Origin: Bacteroidales bacterium
GTDB taxonomy: Bacteria; Bacteroidota; Bacteroidia; Bacteroidales; P3
Assembly (NCBI GenBank): GCA_016283745.1
Contig: JAEENM010000014.1
Span: forward strand, 1-46,414
Direction of reading: 5' to 3'
DNA: 46,414 nucleotides
Shown: positions 10,231 to 19,473 of the stretch, in pieces
Numbering within the stretch: position 1 is the first letter of the stretch
Layout of the letters: every line of letters starts with the position of its first letter
Notes under the pieces: generated by a model
What the model saw: only the letters and a program-made list of their open reading frames with translations
Told to the model about the DNA's origin: nothing
Databases searched by the model: none
Program-made: the position numbers and the translations under genes

Positions 10231-10324
10231 GAGTTGATAAGGATATGATAAGGCGATGGTAAGAAGATGTGTGAGGCTAAATATTTTGTGTTTCAGTATG
10301 TTGAAGGATTCTTGATGTACTTTC

Positions 10325-10420
10325 GTAAACAATTTTGTTGAACAAAAATGTTAAACAATTTTGTCGAATTAAAAAAAATATGTATTTTTGCAGCAGAAAT
10401 TATTCGACAAAAATGTTTAA
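10325..10420. promoter_or_regulatory. tetR-family promoter with repeated operator-like half sites
   Basis: Promoter TTTG (10360)-N19-TATTTTTG (10383-10390); elements GTAAACAATTTTGTTGAAC (10325), TTAAACAATTTTGTCGAAT (10351) and inverted ATTCGACAAAAATGTTTAA (10402-10420). Confidence 0.7.
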
Positions 10421-10441
10421 AAACTGATATAAGTTATTGAT

Positions 10442-11059
10442 ATGAAAGATAATAAAAAACAGAAGAGGATTTTGGAGGTGGCCGAAGAAGAGTTCTTGAT
10501 GAAAGGTTTTGCCGGAGCCAGGACTGTTGAGATTGCGGAAAGGGCAGGTGTGAGTCATTCCATGTTGCACTACTATTACAAAACGAAGGAACAACTTTTC
10601 GGGCATGTGATGGTCGAGAAGTTGCAGCGGTTGAAGGAGTCGGTAGCAACGGTCTTTATGATTGAGGATATGCCTGTGGTGGAGAAGGTTGTGGAGTTGG
10701 TTGTGCGCCATTTCGAGTTCCTTAGTGAAAATCCGGACTTGCCGAGGTTCATCATCAATGAAATGATAGTGCGTCCGGAATATGCAGAGATGATGAAACG
10801 GGAGGCGCTTCCGTTACTGAAGGATGCAGTGGCTCGGTTGCAGCGCGAACTGGACGCTGCGGCGAAAGAAGGGGAGGTGCGGACGATGGAAGCCGCCACG
10901 CTGCTGATGGACATTGTCTCGGTGAACCTTTTTTCGTTTATCGTTGCGCCGATATTATCCTCGGTCAAACCGGACATGGACTTCCAAGCCTACTACCATG
11001 CTCGTTGCCAGGAGAATGTGCAGCTGATTTTGAACAGAATTAATCCGGATATAAAATAA
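10442..11059 (+). CDS. TetR/AcrR family transcriptional regulator
   Basis: N-terminal HTH (RILEVAEEEFLMKGFAGARTVEIAERAGVSHSMLHYYYKTKEQLFGHV); first gene before the efflux operon. Confidence 0.93.
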   Translation: MKDNKKQKRILEVAEEEFLMKGFAGARTVEIAERAGVSHSMLHYYYKTKEQLFGHVMVEKLQRLKESVATVFMIEDMPVVEKVVELVVRHFEFLSENPDLPRFIINEMIVRPEYAEMMKREALPLLKDAVARLQRELDAAAKEGEVRTMEAATLLMDIVSVNLFSFIVAPILSSVKPDMDFQAYYHARCQENVQLILNRINPDIK

Positions 11060-11064
11060 AGAAT

Positions 11065-12327
11065 ATGAAACGAGTTATACTTTTGGGGTGGTTGGCGATG
11101 GTGCCGGCGGTAGTGGGGGCTCAAGGCGTGACGCTCGACAGTTGCCGCAGCTGGGCACGGAGCCATTACCCGCTTGTGGAGCAGTATGGGTTGGTGGCAC
11201 AGAGTGCGGAATACAGTGTGGTGAATGCTTCGCGTGCATGGCTGCCGCAGGTGCGCCTGTCGGCACAGGCCACCTGGCAGACCGATGCAGCACGGTTCCC
11301 CGATGCGATGAACACCATGCTTGCCACACTTGGCACCGACCTGGAGGGCATAAGACAGGACCAGTACAAGTTGGCTCTCGATGTGCAGCAGAACCTTTGG
11401 GATGGAGGACGTAGCAAGGCGGAGAAACGTATTGCCAAAGCTCAGGCAGAGGCGGACCGGTTGGCCACCGACGTTGATTTCCATGCACTGGAAGGGCGTG
11501 TAGACAATCTTTTCTTCGGTATCCTGCTTTTGGAGGAACAGCGATTGCAGACCGAGAACCGCATGGCTCTGCTGGAGGAAAACTTGCGGCGCTGCCGTGT
11601 GATGGCCGAGAACGACCTGCTGATGCAGAGCGACGTGGACGCCGTTGAGGTGGAACTGCTCACGGCCGGACAGCAACTGGAGCAGGTTCGATACTCGTGT
11701 GCCGCCTATCGCGAAATGCTGTCGTTGCTGACAGGCAGGCCGATGGGGGAGGCGGAACTGGCGATGCCGGAGGAGTTGGGTGGAGACTTGCTGGTTGCCG
11801 AGCGTCCGGAGATGCGTTTGCTCGATGCCAGAATCGGTCAGGGCCAGGCGCAGGAAGACCTTCTGCGCTCTGCGTCGATGCCGCAGTTGTCGCTTTTCGC
11901 CCAAGGGTGGTATGGCTATCCGGGATTGAACATGTTCGAGAACATGCTGAATGGCGATTGGAGTCTCAACGCCGTGGTAGGCATCCGGTTGGCATGGAAT
12001 ATCAGTGCATTCTATACACAGCACAACGACCTTGACAGGCTGCGCAACACTCAGCGGCAGTTGCAAGTGCAGCGCGACGTGGTGGCCTTCAACGAGGGTT
12101 TGCGACGTTCGGAGCAGAGCAGCGAGATGGCACGTCTTCGGAAGGCTTTGCGCGACGACGACCGTATCGTGGCCCTGCGTCGCTCGGTTCGCGAGGCCGC
12201 CGAAAGCAAGCATCGCAATGGTGTCATCGGCACCACGGAACTGCTCCGCGCCATCACCGAGGAGAGCGCGGCTCAGTCGGCCAGGCTGCTACACCGTATT
12301 GAATTATTGAAGAAACAATATGAATAA
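11065..12327 (+). CDS. TolC family outer membrane efflux protein
   Basis: Signal peptide, TLDSCRSWARSHYPLVEQY, coiled-coil repeats; operon context. Confidence 0.9.
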   Translation: MKRVILLGWLAMVPAVVGAQGVTLDSCRSWARSHYPLVEQYGLVAQSAEYSVVNASRAWLPQVRLSAQATWQTDAARFPDAMNTMLATLGTDLEGIRQDQYKLALDVQQNLWDGGRSKAEKRIAKAQAEADRLATDVDFHALEGRVDNLFFGILLLEEQRLQTENRMALLEENLRRCRVMAENDLLMQSDVDAVEVELLTAGQQLEQVRYSCAAYREMLSLLTGRPMGEAELAMPEELGGDLLVAERPEMRLLDARIGQGQAQEDLLRSASMPQLSLFAQGWYGYPGLNMFENMLNGDWSLNAVVGIRLAWNISAFYTQHNDLDRLRNTQRQLQVQRDVVAFNEGLRRSEQSSEMARLRKALRDDDRIVALRRSVREAAESKHRNGVIGTTELLRAITEESAAQSARLLHRIELLKKQYE

Positions 12328-13240
12328 AGGGTTTAAAATAGAAAAAATGACAAATATGAATAAGGGAATCTTTCTTTCGGCTGTGTTTTTGCTCGTTGCC
12401 TGTGGAGGCAAGCAAGACTTCGATGCGACGGGCACATTTGAGGCTACGGAGGTGACACTTTCTGCTGAGACAACGGGGCGCCTGCTCACCCTCGCCTCCG
12501 AGGAGGGTATGTTGGTGCACGAGGGGGAGGTGTTGGCGGTGGTGGACACTGCCGCGCTGCACCTGCAGCTACAGCAGTTGCGCACCCAGCAATCGGCATT
12601 GCTCAAGAGCCGTCCCGACATCGGGAAGCAGGTGGCGTCGCTTCGCAGCCAGATTGTCAAGCAGGAGCGCGAGGTGGCGCGTGTGGAAAATCTGGTGAAA
12701 GACAATGCAGCCACGCGGAAACAACTCGACGACGCGCAGACCCAGTTGGGTGTGCTGCGCAACCAACTCGATGCCACCCTGTCGCAGTTGGGTAGCAGTA
12801 GCGAGGCTATAGAACAGAATGCCGCTGCCATGGAATGGCAAATCAAGCAGGTGGCGCTGCAGTTGGAACGTAGCACCCTTAAGGCTCCTATGGACGGTAT
12901 GGTGCTGGCTACCTGGTTGCATCCCGGCGAGATGGCTGTTGCCGGACGGCCCTTGTTGAAGGTGGCCGACCTCGACCACATTTATCTCCGTGCTTATTTC
13001 ACCAGCGACCAATTGTCGAAGGTGAATCTGGGACAAAAGGTGACGGTGACAGCCGACTTCGGGGGAGACGAACGTTATGACTATGAGGGTACCGTGACGT
13101 GGATTGCCTCCGAGAGTGAGTTCACCCCCAAGAATATTCAGACCCGCAGCAGCCGTGCCAACCTGGTTTATGCAGCCAAAATTGCAGTGGTGAACGACGG
13201 ACGCCTGAAGGTGGGAGTCTACGGCGAAGTGAAGTTGTAG
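12320..13240 (+). CDS. HlyD/YbhG family periplasmic adaptor (lipoprotein); start may be at 12356
   Basis: Lipobox FLLVACGGK, biotinyl-lipoyl-like and coiled-coil region, APMDGMVLATWLHPGEMAVAGRPLLKVADLDHIYLRAYF. Confidence 0.92.
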   Translation: MNKGFKIEKMTNMNKGIFLSAVFLLVACGGKQDFDATGTFEATEVTLSAETTGRLLTLASEEGMLVHEGEVLAVVDTAALHLQLQQLRTQQSALLKSRPDIGKQVASLRSQIVKQEREVARVENLVKDNAATRKQLDDAQTQLGVLRNQLDATLSQLGSSSEAIEQNAAAMEWQIKQVALQLERSTLKAPMDGMVLATWLHPGEMAVAGRPLLKVADLDHIYLRAYFTSDQLSKVNLGQKVTVTADFGGDERYDYEGTVTWIASESEFTPKNIQTRSSRANLVYAAKIAVVNDGRLKVGVYGEVKL

Positions 13241-13268
13241 TTTGTTTATGTGTCAAGGAAAGCAGAGT

Positions 13269-13964
13269 ATGGCTGACGCAATTACGGTTAATCATATCAG
13301 CAAGCGGTACGGCACCGTGGAGGCACTGTGTGATGTTTCCTTTGATGTTCGCGAGGGCGAGATCTTTGGTCTTATCGGTCCAGACGGGGCTGGGAAGACG
13401 ACTCTCTTCCGCATCCTGACCACGTTGCTGTTACCTGACAATGGGAGCGCGTCGGTCGACAGTCTCGATGTGGTGGGCGACTACCGACTGCTGCGCACGC
13501 GCATAGGCTATATGCCTGGTCGCTTCTCGCTCTATCCCGACCTGAGTGTGGGGGAGAATATCAATTTCTTCGCCAACATCTTCGGTGTGACTCTGGAGCA
13601 GAACTTCGACCTGGTGGCTCCCATCTACAGGCAGATAGAGCCATTCCGCAAGCGTCGCGCCGGAGCCCTGTCGGGCGGCATGAAACAGAAGCTGGCTCTT
13701 TGCTGTGCATTGATTCACAAGCCGCATGTACTCTTCCTCGACGAGCCGACGACGGGCGTCGATGTGGTGAGCCGAGCCGAGCTGTGGGAGATGCTTGCCG
13801 ACCTCAAAGAACAGGAAATAAGCATCCTGGCGAGCACTGCCTATATGGACGAGGGGCTGCGTTGCAACCGGGTGGCTCTGATGAGCGAAGGCCGAGTGCT
13901 GGAGGTCTGTTCGCCGCCGGACAACCTGGAGGAATACTTTATAGAAAAGTTAGGAAATGGATAA
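13269..13964 (+). CDS. ABC transporter ATP-binding protein (NBD1, YbhF N-half-like)
   Basis: Walker A GPDGAGKTT, signature LSGGMKQK, Walker B VLFLDEPTTGVD; start at MADAITVNH. Confidence 0.93.
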   Translation: MADAITVNHISKRYGTVEALCDVSFDVREGEIFGLIGPDGAGKTTLFRILTTLLLPDNGSASVDSLDVVGDYRLLRTRIGYMPGRFSLYPDLSVGENINFFANIFGVTLEQNFDLVAPIYRQIEPFRKRRAGALSGGMKQKLALCCALIHKPHVLFLDEPTTGVDVVSRAELWEMLADLKEQEISILASTAYMDEGLRCNRVALMSEGRVLEVCSPPDNLEEYFIEKLGNG

Positions 13965-14676
13965 TATCATCGAAGTCAGAGGATTGACGAAGAAATTTGG
14001 GAATTTCACCGCTGTGGATGGAATCAGTTTCAGTGTGGAGAGAGGCGAGATTTTCGGTTTCCTTGGTGCCAATGGCGCCGGCAAAACCACAGCCATGCGG
14101 ATGCTCTGTGGACTTTCGTTCCCCACGGCGGGCAGCGGCAAGGTGGCAGGATACGACGTGATGACCGAAGGCGAACAGATAAAAAGCCATATAGGCTATA
14201 TGAGTCAGCGGTTTTCGCTATACGAGGATCTGACCGTGAACGAGAACATGGAACTTTTCGGAGGTATCTATGGAATGAAACGGGGAGACATTGCCGATCG
14301 CTCGTGCCAGTTGTTGCATGAAATCAGTTTTAGCGACCATGCCGATGACCTGGTCGGCTCGCTGCCCCTCGGATGGCGACAGAAGTTGGCTTTCATGGTG
14401 GCCACCATGCATCGGCCCGAAATAGTGTTCCTCGATGAGCCGACGGGAGGTGTGGACCCCATCACACGGCGCCAGTTTTGGGACCTCATTCGTGCAGCAG
14501 CTGCACGAGGCACCACGATTTTCGTCACTACCCATTATATGGACGAGGCCGAATACTGCTCGCGTATCAGCATCATGGTCGACGGGCGCATCAAAGCTCT
14601 CGACACGCCCCAAGCCCTCATGCTGCAGATGGATGCCAAGAATATGAACGAAGTATTTGTGAAACTATGCAGATAA
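13957..14676 (+). CDS. ABC transporter ATP-binding protein (NBD2, YbhF C-half-like)
   Basis: Walker A GANGAGKTT, degenerate signature LPLGWRQK, Walker B IVFLDEPTGGVD, H-loop TTHYMDEAE. Confidence 0.94.
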   Translation: MDNIIEVRGLTKKFGNFTAVDGISFSVERGEIFGFLGANGAGKTTAMRMLCGLSFPTAGSGKVAGYDVMTEGEQIKSHIGYMSQRFSLYEDLTVNENMELFGGIYGMKRGDIADRSCQLLHEISFSDHADDLVGSLPLGWRQKLAFMVATMHRPEIVFLDEPTGGVDPITRRQFWDLIRAAAARGTTIFVTTHYMDEAEYCSRISIMVDGRIKALDTPQALMLQMDAKNMNEVFVKLCR

Positions 14677-15734
14677 AAATGTCGTCATTTATTAGGAAGG
14701 AGATGTTGCACATCCTGCGCGACCGACGCACACTTCTCGTGGTGTTGGTCATCCCGCTCATGCTCATCATGTTGTTTGGTTTCACCGTCTCCACTGACGT
14801 GAACAACATCCATGTGATGGTCTGTGCGCCGCATCGCAGTTATGCTGTCGCCCAGGCTGTCAACCGCATGACGGCAAGCCGCTATTTCGAATTCAAAGGC
14901 TTTGTCGATGCCGGCGACATTGACCAATCGCTGCGTACGGGTAAGGCTGCCGCAGTGGTCGTGTTCGCCGACGATTATGATGTCTCGGGCAAGTACCAGT
15001 TGTTGCTCGACGGCGCCGATGTGAACACTGCGCGCACCTCTCAGGCCTATCTCCAGAGTGTGCTGAGTACGGGTAACGTGGCAGTCAAGCAATCGGGCAT
15101 ACAGACCCACATGCTATTCAATCCGCAGATGAAGAGTTCGTTCAACTTCGTTCCCGGCATCATGGGAATGATATTCCTTCTCATTTGTGCCATGATGACT
15201 TCCATCAGCATTGTCAAGGAAAAGGAGACGGGAACGATGGAGGTGTTGTTGGTGTCGCCGGTGAAGCCTATCTATATCATCGTATCGAAGATGATACCCT
15301 ACCTGCTGTTGAGTTTCATTGATCTGGTGATTATTTTGGTGCTTGCCTACTTCGTGCTCGATGTTCCGTTGGCCGGAGGTGTGGGCAATGTGGTGTTGGT
15401 GTCGGTGCTATATCTGGTGCTGGCATTGGCGTTGGGAATGATGGTATCGAACGTGGTGGAGAGCCAGGTGGCGGCCTTGCTCATCAGCGCTATGGTGATG
15501 ATTATGCCTGTGATCTTCTTTTCGGGGTTGTTGTTTCCGACGGAGAATATTCCGTGGGCATTGCGATGGATAAGCTATGTGGTGCCTCCGAGATGGTACA
15601 TCGATGCTATGCGCAAACTGATGATTGAAGGAGTGGACCTGAAGGGAGTGCTGCTGGAGGTGGGCGTGCTGTTGGCGGAGACCGTGGTGCTAATGACAGC
15701 AGCGGTGAAGAAATTTAACGACCGATTGGAATAA
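14667..15734 (+). CDS. ABC transporter permease (ABC-2 type, YbhS/YbhR-like)
   Basis: FIRKEMLHILRDRRTLLVVLVIPLMLIMLFGF ... KEKETGTMEVLLVSPV; start at MQIKMSS, overlapping the NBD2 stop. Confidence 0.92.
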   Translation: MQIKMSSFIRKEMLHILRDRRTLLVVLVIPLMLIMLFGFTVSTDVNNIHVMVCAPHRSYAVAQAVNRMTASRYFEFKGFVDAGDIDQSLRTGKAAAVVVFADDYDVSGKYQLLLDGADVNTARTSQAYLQSVLSTGNVAVKQSGIQTHMLFNPQMKSSFNFVPGIMGMIFLLICAMMTSISIVKEKETGTMEVLLVSPVKPIYIIVSKMIPYLLLSFIDLVIILVLAYFVLDVPLAGGVGNVVLVSVLYLVLALALGMMVSNVVESQVAALLISAMVMIMPVIFFSGLLFPTENIPWALRWISYVVPPRWYIDAMRKLMIEGVDLKGVLLEVGVLLAETVVLMTAAVKKFNDRLE

Positions 15735-15745
15735 AGAATAATGAT

Positions 15746-16828
15746 ATGTCTGCATTGGGTTTTTTGATCAAGAAGGAATTTATCCAGTTTCGTCGAAACA
15801 GGTTTGTGTCGCGTCTGGTCTTTCTGTTGCCCATCATCGTGATGCTGATTGTGCCGCTGGTGGCCAACATGGATGTGAAGGGTGTGAATGTGGCGGTGGT
15901 GGACATGGACAGGTCGGGGCTGAGCGGAAGGATGGTCTCGCATCTGGAGGCCTCAAAGCAGTTGCGGGTCCGACTTGTGGTGACTGACTATAGGCAAGCC
16001 TACGACTTGTTGGAAGCAGGTAAGGTGGATGTTATCGTTACGATTCCAGAGGGTTGCGAGCAGACGCAGATGCTCGGACGCATGCCGGATATCAAGATTG
16101 ACGCCAATGCGGTTAATGCCACTAAGAGCGGCCTTGGGTCGCAGTATGTCATTGCCTCCCTCACGCCACTTCTAACAGATGGGTCTGCGGTGTTGTCACC
16201 AAGCGTCAGGTACTTCTACAATGAGACGTTGGACTATCGTTTCTATATGATTCCGGCGTTCATCATCATCATTGTCATGCTGATATGCTGTTTTATCCCC
16301 GCATTGAACCTTGTTTTGGAAAAGGAGAAGGGTACGATAGAGCAGATTAATGTGACACCCGTTTCTCGAATGGAGTTCACGCTGAGCAAACTGATTCCTT
16401 ATTGGATTATCGGGATGGTGGCTCTGACCGAGGCCATTCTCACAGCGGGATTGGTCTATGGCCTATGGCCTGAGGGCAGTCTGGCGAGCATCTATTTGGC
16501 GGCTCTGGTTTTTGCGCTGGCCATGTCTGGATTTGCCATCACTGTGGCGAATATCTCTGACACGATGCAACAGTGCATCTTTGTAATGTTCTTCTTCGTG
16601 ATGCTGTTCATGCTGATGAGCGGATTGTTGACGCCGCTGGACTCGATGCCGCAATGGGCACAATGGTTGACTGTGGCTTTCCCGCCTCGCTGGTTTGTGG
16701 GTATCATGCGTGCTGTATACCTCAAAGGTACCACCCTTGCCGAGTTGGCCCCCGACTTCCTGGCTCTTGCTGTTGTGGCCACCTTCTTTTGCATTGTGGC
16801 TATAGTGACCTACCGTAAACAAAAATAA
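15746..16828 (+). CDS. ABC transporter permease (ABC-2 type, YbhS/YbhR-like)
   Basis: FLIKKEFIQFRRNRFVSRLVFLLPIIVMLIVPLV ... LEKEKGTIEQINVTPV; last gene of the operon. Confidence 0.92.
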   Translation: MSALGFLIKKEFIQFRRNRFVSRLVFLLPIIVMLIVPLVANMDVKGVNVAVVDMDRSGLSGRMVSHLEASKQLRVRLVVTDYRQAYDLLEAGKVDVIVTIPEGCEQTQMLGRMPDIKIDANAVNATKSGLGSQYVIASLTPLLTDGSAVLSPSVRYFYNETLDYRFYMIPAFIIIIVMLICCFIPALNLVLEKEKGTIEQINVTPVSRMEFTLSKLIPYWIIGMVALTEAILTAGLVYGLWPEGSLASIYLAALVFALAMSGFAITVANISDTMQQCIFVMFFFVMLFMLMSGLLTPLDSMPQWAQWLTVAFPPRWFVGIMRAVYLKGTTLAELAPDFLALAVVATFFCIVAIVTYRKQK

Positions 16829-16867
16829 AAAATCGTCCATTGTGAAATAATGTGTATCTTTGCACCC

Positions 16868-17770
16868 ATGAAAAAATCGTTTATTTTCAAGCAATATGTG
16901 TGGCTGGTGGACACCATACGCCGTGCACGGCGTATCTCCCTTGCCGACCTCAGCGAGTGCTGGCAGCGTACCGACCTCAGCGACGGCAAACCCCTGAGCC
17001 GCACCACTTTCAACCGCCACCGCAACGCTGTGGAGGAAATTTTCGGCATCACCATTGCCTGCGACGCCGATAACCGCTATTATATAGTTGATAACGAGTT
17101 TTTCCGCTCCGACGCTGTGCAGCAGTGGATGCTCAACACATTGACGGTGAGTAATATAGTAGGTGAGGTGCGCGGACTCCACGACCGCATACTGCTCGAA
17201 AGCATCCCCGCCGAGGGCGAGACCCTGCGAATAGTGGTGGAGGCCATGCAACGCAGCGTGCGGATTGCAGTGAAATACCGTCGCTACGGCAACAGCGCCG
17301 ACTCCGAGTGGACGGTGGAGCCGTATTGTATAAAACTGTTCCGCCGCCGCTGGTACCTGCTCTGCCATTTCGCCGGCGACGGTTTCATAGTGCTCAGCTT
17401 CGACCGCATCACCTCCCTGGAGCTTACCGACGAGACTTTCGAGGTTGCCCCATCCTTCGACGCCGAGGCTTTTTTTGCCGAGTATTTCGGCGTGATGACC
17501 GACGCACGCATACCGTTGCAACGCATAGTGGTAAGGGCCTACGGCAACGAGCGCTACGCCCTGCGCGACCTGCCTCTGCACCCCTCGCAGAAACTCGTTG
17601 CCGAAGCCGACGACCATGTGGATTTCGAGCTGAAACTGCGTCCCACCACCGACTTTTTGGCACATATCCTCTCGCGCGGATGCTGGGTGAAGGTTATTTC
17701 TCCCGATAGTATCGCACAGAAAATCAGCGAGATGCATAGAGAGGCTGCAGATGCGTATTCCGCACAATAA
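16868..17770 (+). CDS. WYL-domain HTH transcriptional regulator
   Basis: N-terminal HTH plus WYL-type core (VVEAMQRSVRIAVKYRRYG...VEPYCIKLFRRRWYLLCHFA); start at MKKSFIFKQ. Confidence 0.88.
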   Translation: MKKSFIFKQYVWLVDTIRRARRISLADLSECWQRTDLSDGKPLSRTTFNRHRNAVEEIFGITIACDADNRYYIVDNEFFRSDAVQQWMLNTLTVSNIVGEVRGLHDRILLESIPAEGETLRIVVEAMQRSVRIAVKYRRYGNSADSEWTVEPYCIKLFRRRWYLLCHFAGDGFIVLSFDRITSLELTDETFEVAPSFDAEAFFAEYFGVMTDARIPLQRIVVRAYGNERYALRDLPLHPSQKLVAEADDHVDFELKLRPTTDFLAHILSRGCWVKVISPDSIAQKISEMHREAADAYSAQ

Positions 17771-17799
17771 AAGCATTTTTGCAACGTTAGACAATTATT

Positions 17800-18813
17800 A
17801 TGGACGACAAACAAAACATAATCATTTATCGCACCGCCGACGGCAAGGCTGCCGTGTCGCTGATGACCAAGGACGGAATGATTTGGCTCAACCAACAGCA
17901 GATGGCAGAACTTTTTGCCACCTCGAAGCCAAATATCAGTATGCACATAGCTAATATATTGAAAGAAGGCGAGTTAAACGCCGATTCAGTTATTAAGAAT
18001 TACTTAACAACTGCCACCGACGGGAAACAGTACAACGTAGTTTTTTATTCATTGGAGATGATTCTGGCAGTTGGCTATCGTGTTCGGGGTGTGCGTGGCA
18101 CACAGTTCCGCCAGTGGGCTACACAGCATCTTTCGGAATATCTTGTCAAAGGCTTTACTATGGATGACCAGCGGCTGAAAAATCCCGACGGACGTCCCGA
18201 CTATTTCGACGAACTGCTCGAACGCATACGCGATATCCGTGCATCGGAAAAACGTTTCTACCAAAAAATACGCGACCTATTTGCACTCAGTAGCGACTAC
18301 GACAAGGACGACAAAGCAACTCAGATGTTTTTCGCCGAAACGCAGAACAAACTCCTGTATGCCGTAACCCACCAAACTGCCGCCGAACTAATATGTGCCA
18401 GAGCCGATGCCGACAAACCCAATATGGGACTTACAGCATGGAAAGGCAATATTGTTCGCAAGGGCGATGTTACGATAGCAAAAAATTACCTTCAAAAAGA
18501 CGAAATCAACAACCTGAACAGATTGGTGGATATTTTTCTTACCTCAGCAGAAATGCGAGTCGGCGACCGACACGACCTGACACTCGAATACTGGCGGAAA
18601 AATGTGGACAATCTCTTGATGTTCCAAGAGAAAGACATACTGCACAGCAAAGGATCTATTTCCAATGCCGAGATGGAAAAACTGGTACATCAGCAGTACG
18701 ATCAATTCAACGAACGACGCAAACACTACGAAGCGGAAATTGCCGATGCAGAAGATATTAAAGAACTCGAAGAATTGGAGAAATCCTTGCAAAAAAGAGA
18801 CTCGAAAGGATAA
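17800..18813 (+). CDS. RhuM family (virulence RhuM-type) protein
   Basis: KDGMIWLNQQQMAELFATSKPNISMHIANIL ... VVFYSLEMILAVGYRVRGVRGTQFRQWATQHLSEYLVKGFTMDDQRLKNP. Confidence 0.9.
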   Translation: MDDKQNIIIYRTADGKAAVSLMTKDGMIWLNQQQMAELFATSKPNISMHIANILKEGELNADSVIKNYLTTATDGKQYNVVFYSLEMILAVGYRVRGVRGTQFRQWATQHLSEYLVKGFTMDDQRLKNPDGRPDYFDELLERIRDIRASEKRFYQKIRDLFALSSDYDKDDKATQMFFAETQNKLLYAVTHQTAAELICARADADKPNMGLTAWKGNIVRKGDVTIAKNYLQKDEINNLNRLVDIFLTSAEMRVGDRHDLTLEYWRKNVDNLLMFQEKDILHSKGSISNAEMEKLVHQQYDQFNERRKHYEAEIADAEDIKELEELEKSLQKRDSKG

Positions 18814-19014
18814 AACAGAAATCGTAAAACAATTGTTTATTATCTTATCATAATCCAAAATTGTTCTCAACATAGAAAAACACTAAAAGCACAAAAACTT
18901 TAGTTTTTGTTTCGTGATTTTTAGAAGTTACCGTAATAAAATATATCTTTCCACACATTTTTATATTATTGTAAATCAATAAAATATATAATAATTTCTG
19001 GTTTTTCTTAACAC

Positions 19015-19050
19015 TGTACCGAGATATGGTACAGCGGGTGTGTAATTTTG
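19015..19050 (+). promoter_or_regulatory. Putative operator plus promoter for the HIRAN gene
   Basis: TGTACC-N7-GGTACA (19015-19033) next to -7 box TAATTTTG (19043-19050). Confidence 0.5.
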
Positions 19051-19092
19051 CATTGTCAAATTAAAAGTAAAAACAACTAAATTTTTAAAACA

Positions 19093-19473
19093 ATGATTAA
19101 AGCACACAACCTATTCAAAATGACCTGCCATCTGGCTGGAAGACAATATCATGATGCCGACTTAGTATGGGAGTACCTCCGTATTGGCAAAGAAGTAAGA
19201 CTAGAACGCGACATTGACAACCCGCACGATCCGTATGCCGTTGCTGTGATTTTCGAAAAAGACGGAGAGGATTACCTTATTGGATACCTGCCAAGGGGCG
19301 AAAACAAAGAGATGGCAGAAATGCTCGAGATGGGATGGGGCTGCTGCTACCGCACCGTTATCAGTTCGATTAACCCCGAGACAAGTCCCGAACATCAAGT
19401 TCACCTAACCATCAGCATACGACGCAACAACATGGAGAAAGCTCCTGAAAAAGGTAGCAAAAAAAGCAAATGA
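19093..19473 (+). CDS. HIRAN domain-containing protein
   Basis: CHLAGRQYHDADLVWEYLRIGKEVRLERDIDNPHDPYAVAVIFEKDGEDYLIGYLPRGENKEMAEML. Confidence 0.82.
   Translation: MIKAHNLFKMTCHLAGRQYHDADLVWEYLRIGKEVRLERDIDNPHDPYAVAVIFEKDGEDYLIGYLPRGENKEMAEMLEMGWGCCYRTVISSINPETSPEHQVHLTISIRRNNMEKAPEKGSKKSK

Noticed and set aside
10325-10420. Transposon terminal inverted repeats
   Set aside because: Repeats straddle a good promoter directly upstream of a TetR-family gene; operators are the simpler explanation.
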